Shown here: positions 62,571-64,000 of the stretch, in pieces
Position numbering within the stretch: the first letter of the stretch is position 1
Layout of the letters: every line of letters begins with the position of its first letter
NCBI GenBank assembly: GCA_009782515.1
Contig: WRIY01000008.1
Span: 1-64,000 of the forward strand
Direction: 5' to 3'
Length of the DNA stretch: 64,000 bases
Source of the DNA: Eubacteriaceae bacterium
Lineage (GTDB): Bacteria; Bacillota; Clostridia; Eubacteriales; Anaerofustaceae
Program-made: the position numbers and the translations under genes
Notes under the pieces: generated by a model
The model's database searches: none
Told to the model about the DNA's origin: nothing
The model's input: only the letters and a program-made list of their open reading frames with translations

Positions 62571-63359
62571 TTATTTCTCCAATGGTATCACTATCTTCAC
62601 CTCAACCCGATCCTCATATTGAGTCTCGGCATAGCCTGCGTCGATGCCGGTCTTTTTAATGGAATCGTAGGCTTGTTTTATGGTGTTCGTATATATCTTA
62701 TAGTTAAATATATTTTTTATGTTCTTTTTCTGCGAGTTAAGCATTACTTCCCGCTTCATCTTGTCAACCAGCTCTTCGGTCTGGCGCACATTAAAGTCTT
62801 TCTTTATTATCTGCTGAAGCGCGCTTAGCCTCTGGGACTCCTCAGGTATTTGCAGCAGTGCCCTTGCATGCCGCTCAGTAAGCTTGTTTTGGAGTATAAC
62901 CTCCATCGTTTCGTCTCCAAGCCTTAAGAGCCTGAGCTTGTTGGAAATAGTTGACTGCTTTTTGCCTACTTTTTCGGCCAATTGCGATTGGGTGAAGCCA
63001 TATGTTTCCATCAGCTTGGTGTAAGCTCTGGCTTCTTCAAAAAAGTTTAGGTCTTCCCTTTGTATGTTTTCAACCAGCGTCATCAGCTCAAGCTGCACTT
63101 GATCTGCTTTGAGTATGACGCATGGCACCCTGTCAAGCCCGGCTATCTTGGCAGCTCTAAGCCGCCTCTCTCCTGATATAAGCAGATACACGTCATTGTC
63201 TGTCTCTCTTACGGACAAAGGCTGTATAATGCCTACAGCCCTTATGGACTGCGCTAGCTCCTCTATTGAATTGGCGTCAAAGTTGCGCCTTGGCTGGTTC
63301 TTGTTGGCGATTATATTCGTTATTGGTATGAGCCTTAGCTCTTTAGCCATCTTGCTCAT
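62571..63359 (-). CDS. noc: Nucleoid occlusion protein Noc (ParB family)
   Basis: The 262-residue ParB-fold protein has an N-terminal CTPase part (NKNQPRRNFD, SGERRLRAAKIAGL, ENIQREDLNFFEEARAY). An HTH follows (YGFTQSQLAEKVGKKQSTISNKLRLLRL), then a C-terminal region KIYTNTIKQAYDSIKKTGID, which is typical of Noc rather than Spo0J. Noc keeps the divisome off the nucleoid. I choose ATG 63359, which overlaps the stop of a 16-codon leader ORF (ATGA); the GTG at 63371 is the alternative. It lies beside mnmG as in Bacillus, but rsmG is absent between them and no soj/spo0J is seen. Confidence 0.88.
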   Translation of the reverse strand: MSKMAKELRLIPITNIIANKNQPRRNFDANSIEELAQSIRAVGIIQPLSVRETDNDVYLLISGERRLRAAKIAGLDRVPCVILKADQVQLELMTLVENIQREDLNFFEEARAYTKLMETYGFTQSQLAEKVGKKQSTISNKLRLLRLGDETMEVILQNKLTERHARALLQIPEESQRLSALQQIIKKDFNVRQTEELVDKMKREVMLNSQKKNIKNIFNYKIYTNTIKQAYDSIKKTGIDAGYAETQYEDRVEVKIVIPLEK

Positions 63360-63406
63360 GTTTGGCAGCACTCTAGCCTTTCTGCATTGTTTATTTGATT
63401 TGCCAT
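63356..63406 (-). CDS. 16-codon leader ORF coupled to noc
   Basis: ATG at 63406 follows a strong GGAAGG site at 6-nt spacing. It encodes MANQINNAERLECCQT and stops at TGA overlapping the noc ATG. This looks like translational coupling or a leader peptide. The peptide itself resembles nothing I know. Confidence 0.45.
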   Translation of the reverse strand: MANQINNAERLECCQT

Positions 63407-63453
63407 ATCTACCTTCCTAACTGGCCGTGCTTTGTTGATGTATATAATAAGCA

Positions 63454-64000
63454 CTAGATGCTTTGCTCGCTTTCAAGCTTTTTAAGCGCTATAAGCAGCA
63501 TTTGGCTGTCAGCAGGGGAGATGCCTCCTATGCGGCTGGCCCTTCCAATGCTTTCAGGCCTTTGCTTGGATAATTTCTCCCTTGCCTCAAGGCGCAGGTT
63601 GGGCACGCTGCTATAGTCAAACCCCTCCGGTATCAGCTTGCTTTCAGACTTAAGAAAGTCATCGCGCTGCTTCTTTTGCTTTTCGATGTAGTCTTCATAG
63701 CGTACCTGCAGCTGCACTTGCTGTATGGTTTTCAGATCAAGCGCAGGCCGTGACAGGTCTATTCCCTCTAAATCCGCGTATGAGATTTCGGGCCGCTTTA
63801 ACAGGGAATGCAGTGTGGCAGGCCCTTTGAGCGCAGCCGAATTTGCACTGCTTAGCACTCTGTTTACTTCCTCTGAGGGCGAAACATATGATTCTTTCAG
63901 GCGCGCTTTCTCTGCCTGGATGGCTTCCTCTTTTTCAAGAAGCGCGCTGTATGCTGCCTCCGGCACAAGGCCGTGCTTATAGCCGTATGGCATAAGGCGA
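63454..64000 (-). CDS. mnmG: tRNA uridine-5-carboxymethylaminomethyl modification enzyme MnmG, C-terminal part
   Basis: This is the 3' part of the gene; the 5' part lies beyond the window. About 182 residues are visible, with RLMPYGYKHGLVPE (normally RLTPxGYxxGL), the helical C-terminal domain VQLQVRYEDYIEKQ and the ending IGGISPADSQMLLIALKK. With MnmE it modifies the wobble uridine of several tRNAs. The internal ATG at 63993 is not the true start, since RL precedes it in frame. Adjacent to noc. Confidence 0.92.
   Translation of the reverse strand, partial: RLMPYGYKHGLVPEAAYSALLEKEEAIQAEKARLKESYVSPSEEVNRVLSSANSAALKGPATLHSLLKRPEISYADLEGIDLSRPALDLKTIQQVQLQVRYEDYIEKQKKQRDDFLKSESKLIPEGFDYSSVPNLRLEAREKLSKQRPESIGRASRIGGISPADSQMLLIALKKLESEQSI

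Noticed and set aside
1-64000. tRNA, rRNA, CRISPR arrays, insertion sequences
   Set aside because: None recognised by eye. A covariance-model scan would be needed to exclude small RNAs fully.

Overview
The window comes from an anaerobic, low-to-mid GC Bacillota genome, most likely class Clostridia. The reasons are the gene set (Noc next to MnmG, a YmxH/aspartokinase pair behind rpsO-pnp, type II pantothenate kinase, membrane pyrophosphatase, PaaK with an ACT-domain partner), strong GGAGG ribosome binding sites, frequent GTG/TTG starts and a T-box leader. I see no rRNA, tRNA, CRISPR array or insertion sequence. Genus cannot be read from the sequence.

Region 0.05-27 kb is mosaic. It opens with a complete-looking type I toxin-antitoxin locus: a 27-codon holin-like toxin gene on the minus strand facing a consensus promoter and terminator for an antisense RNA. 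Next come coaW, a large beta-helix repeat protein without a signal peptide, hypothetical genes, a frameshifted PD-(D/E)XK gene, a two-component system and a five-gene oligopeptide ABC transporter. A split HipA-like kinase pair with a substituted catalytic residue follows. A Septu-like ATPase/HNH pair lies between two URO-D family methyltransferase genes, flanked by an 87-bp direct repeat and a scrap of URO-D gene. A PadR/DUF1700/DUF4097 operon, a Ser-rich disordered protein and a possible KwaB-like (DUF4868) gene complete the region.

Region 27-42 kb holds a tandem DUF975 duplication, an FN3-serpin secreted protein, then a housekeeping block: rpsO, pnp, dut, ymxH-like, aspartokinase, a phosphopantetheinyl transferase, a K+-dependent membrane pyrophosphatase and a sodium:solute symporter. 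The pyrophosphatase could build the ion gradient that the symporter spends.

Region 42-56.8 kb has a T-box-controlled PaaK/ACT operon. Beside it is a gene-poor kilobase with two parS-like palindromes. Then come an M20 amidohydrolase, a MarR regulator, an MscS channel, a three-domain LigD, a third URO-D family gene and a beta-CASP nuclease with a duplicated C-terminal module.

Region 56.8-64 kb has a cell-wall repeat protein with a sortase-type signal, a degraded gene in a gene-poor kilobase, an ABC-2 exporter, Noc (coupled to a 16-codon leader ORF) and the 3' end of mnmG, which runs off the window. Several accessory genes carry substitutions at expected catalytic positions, which suggests decay or repurposing.
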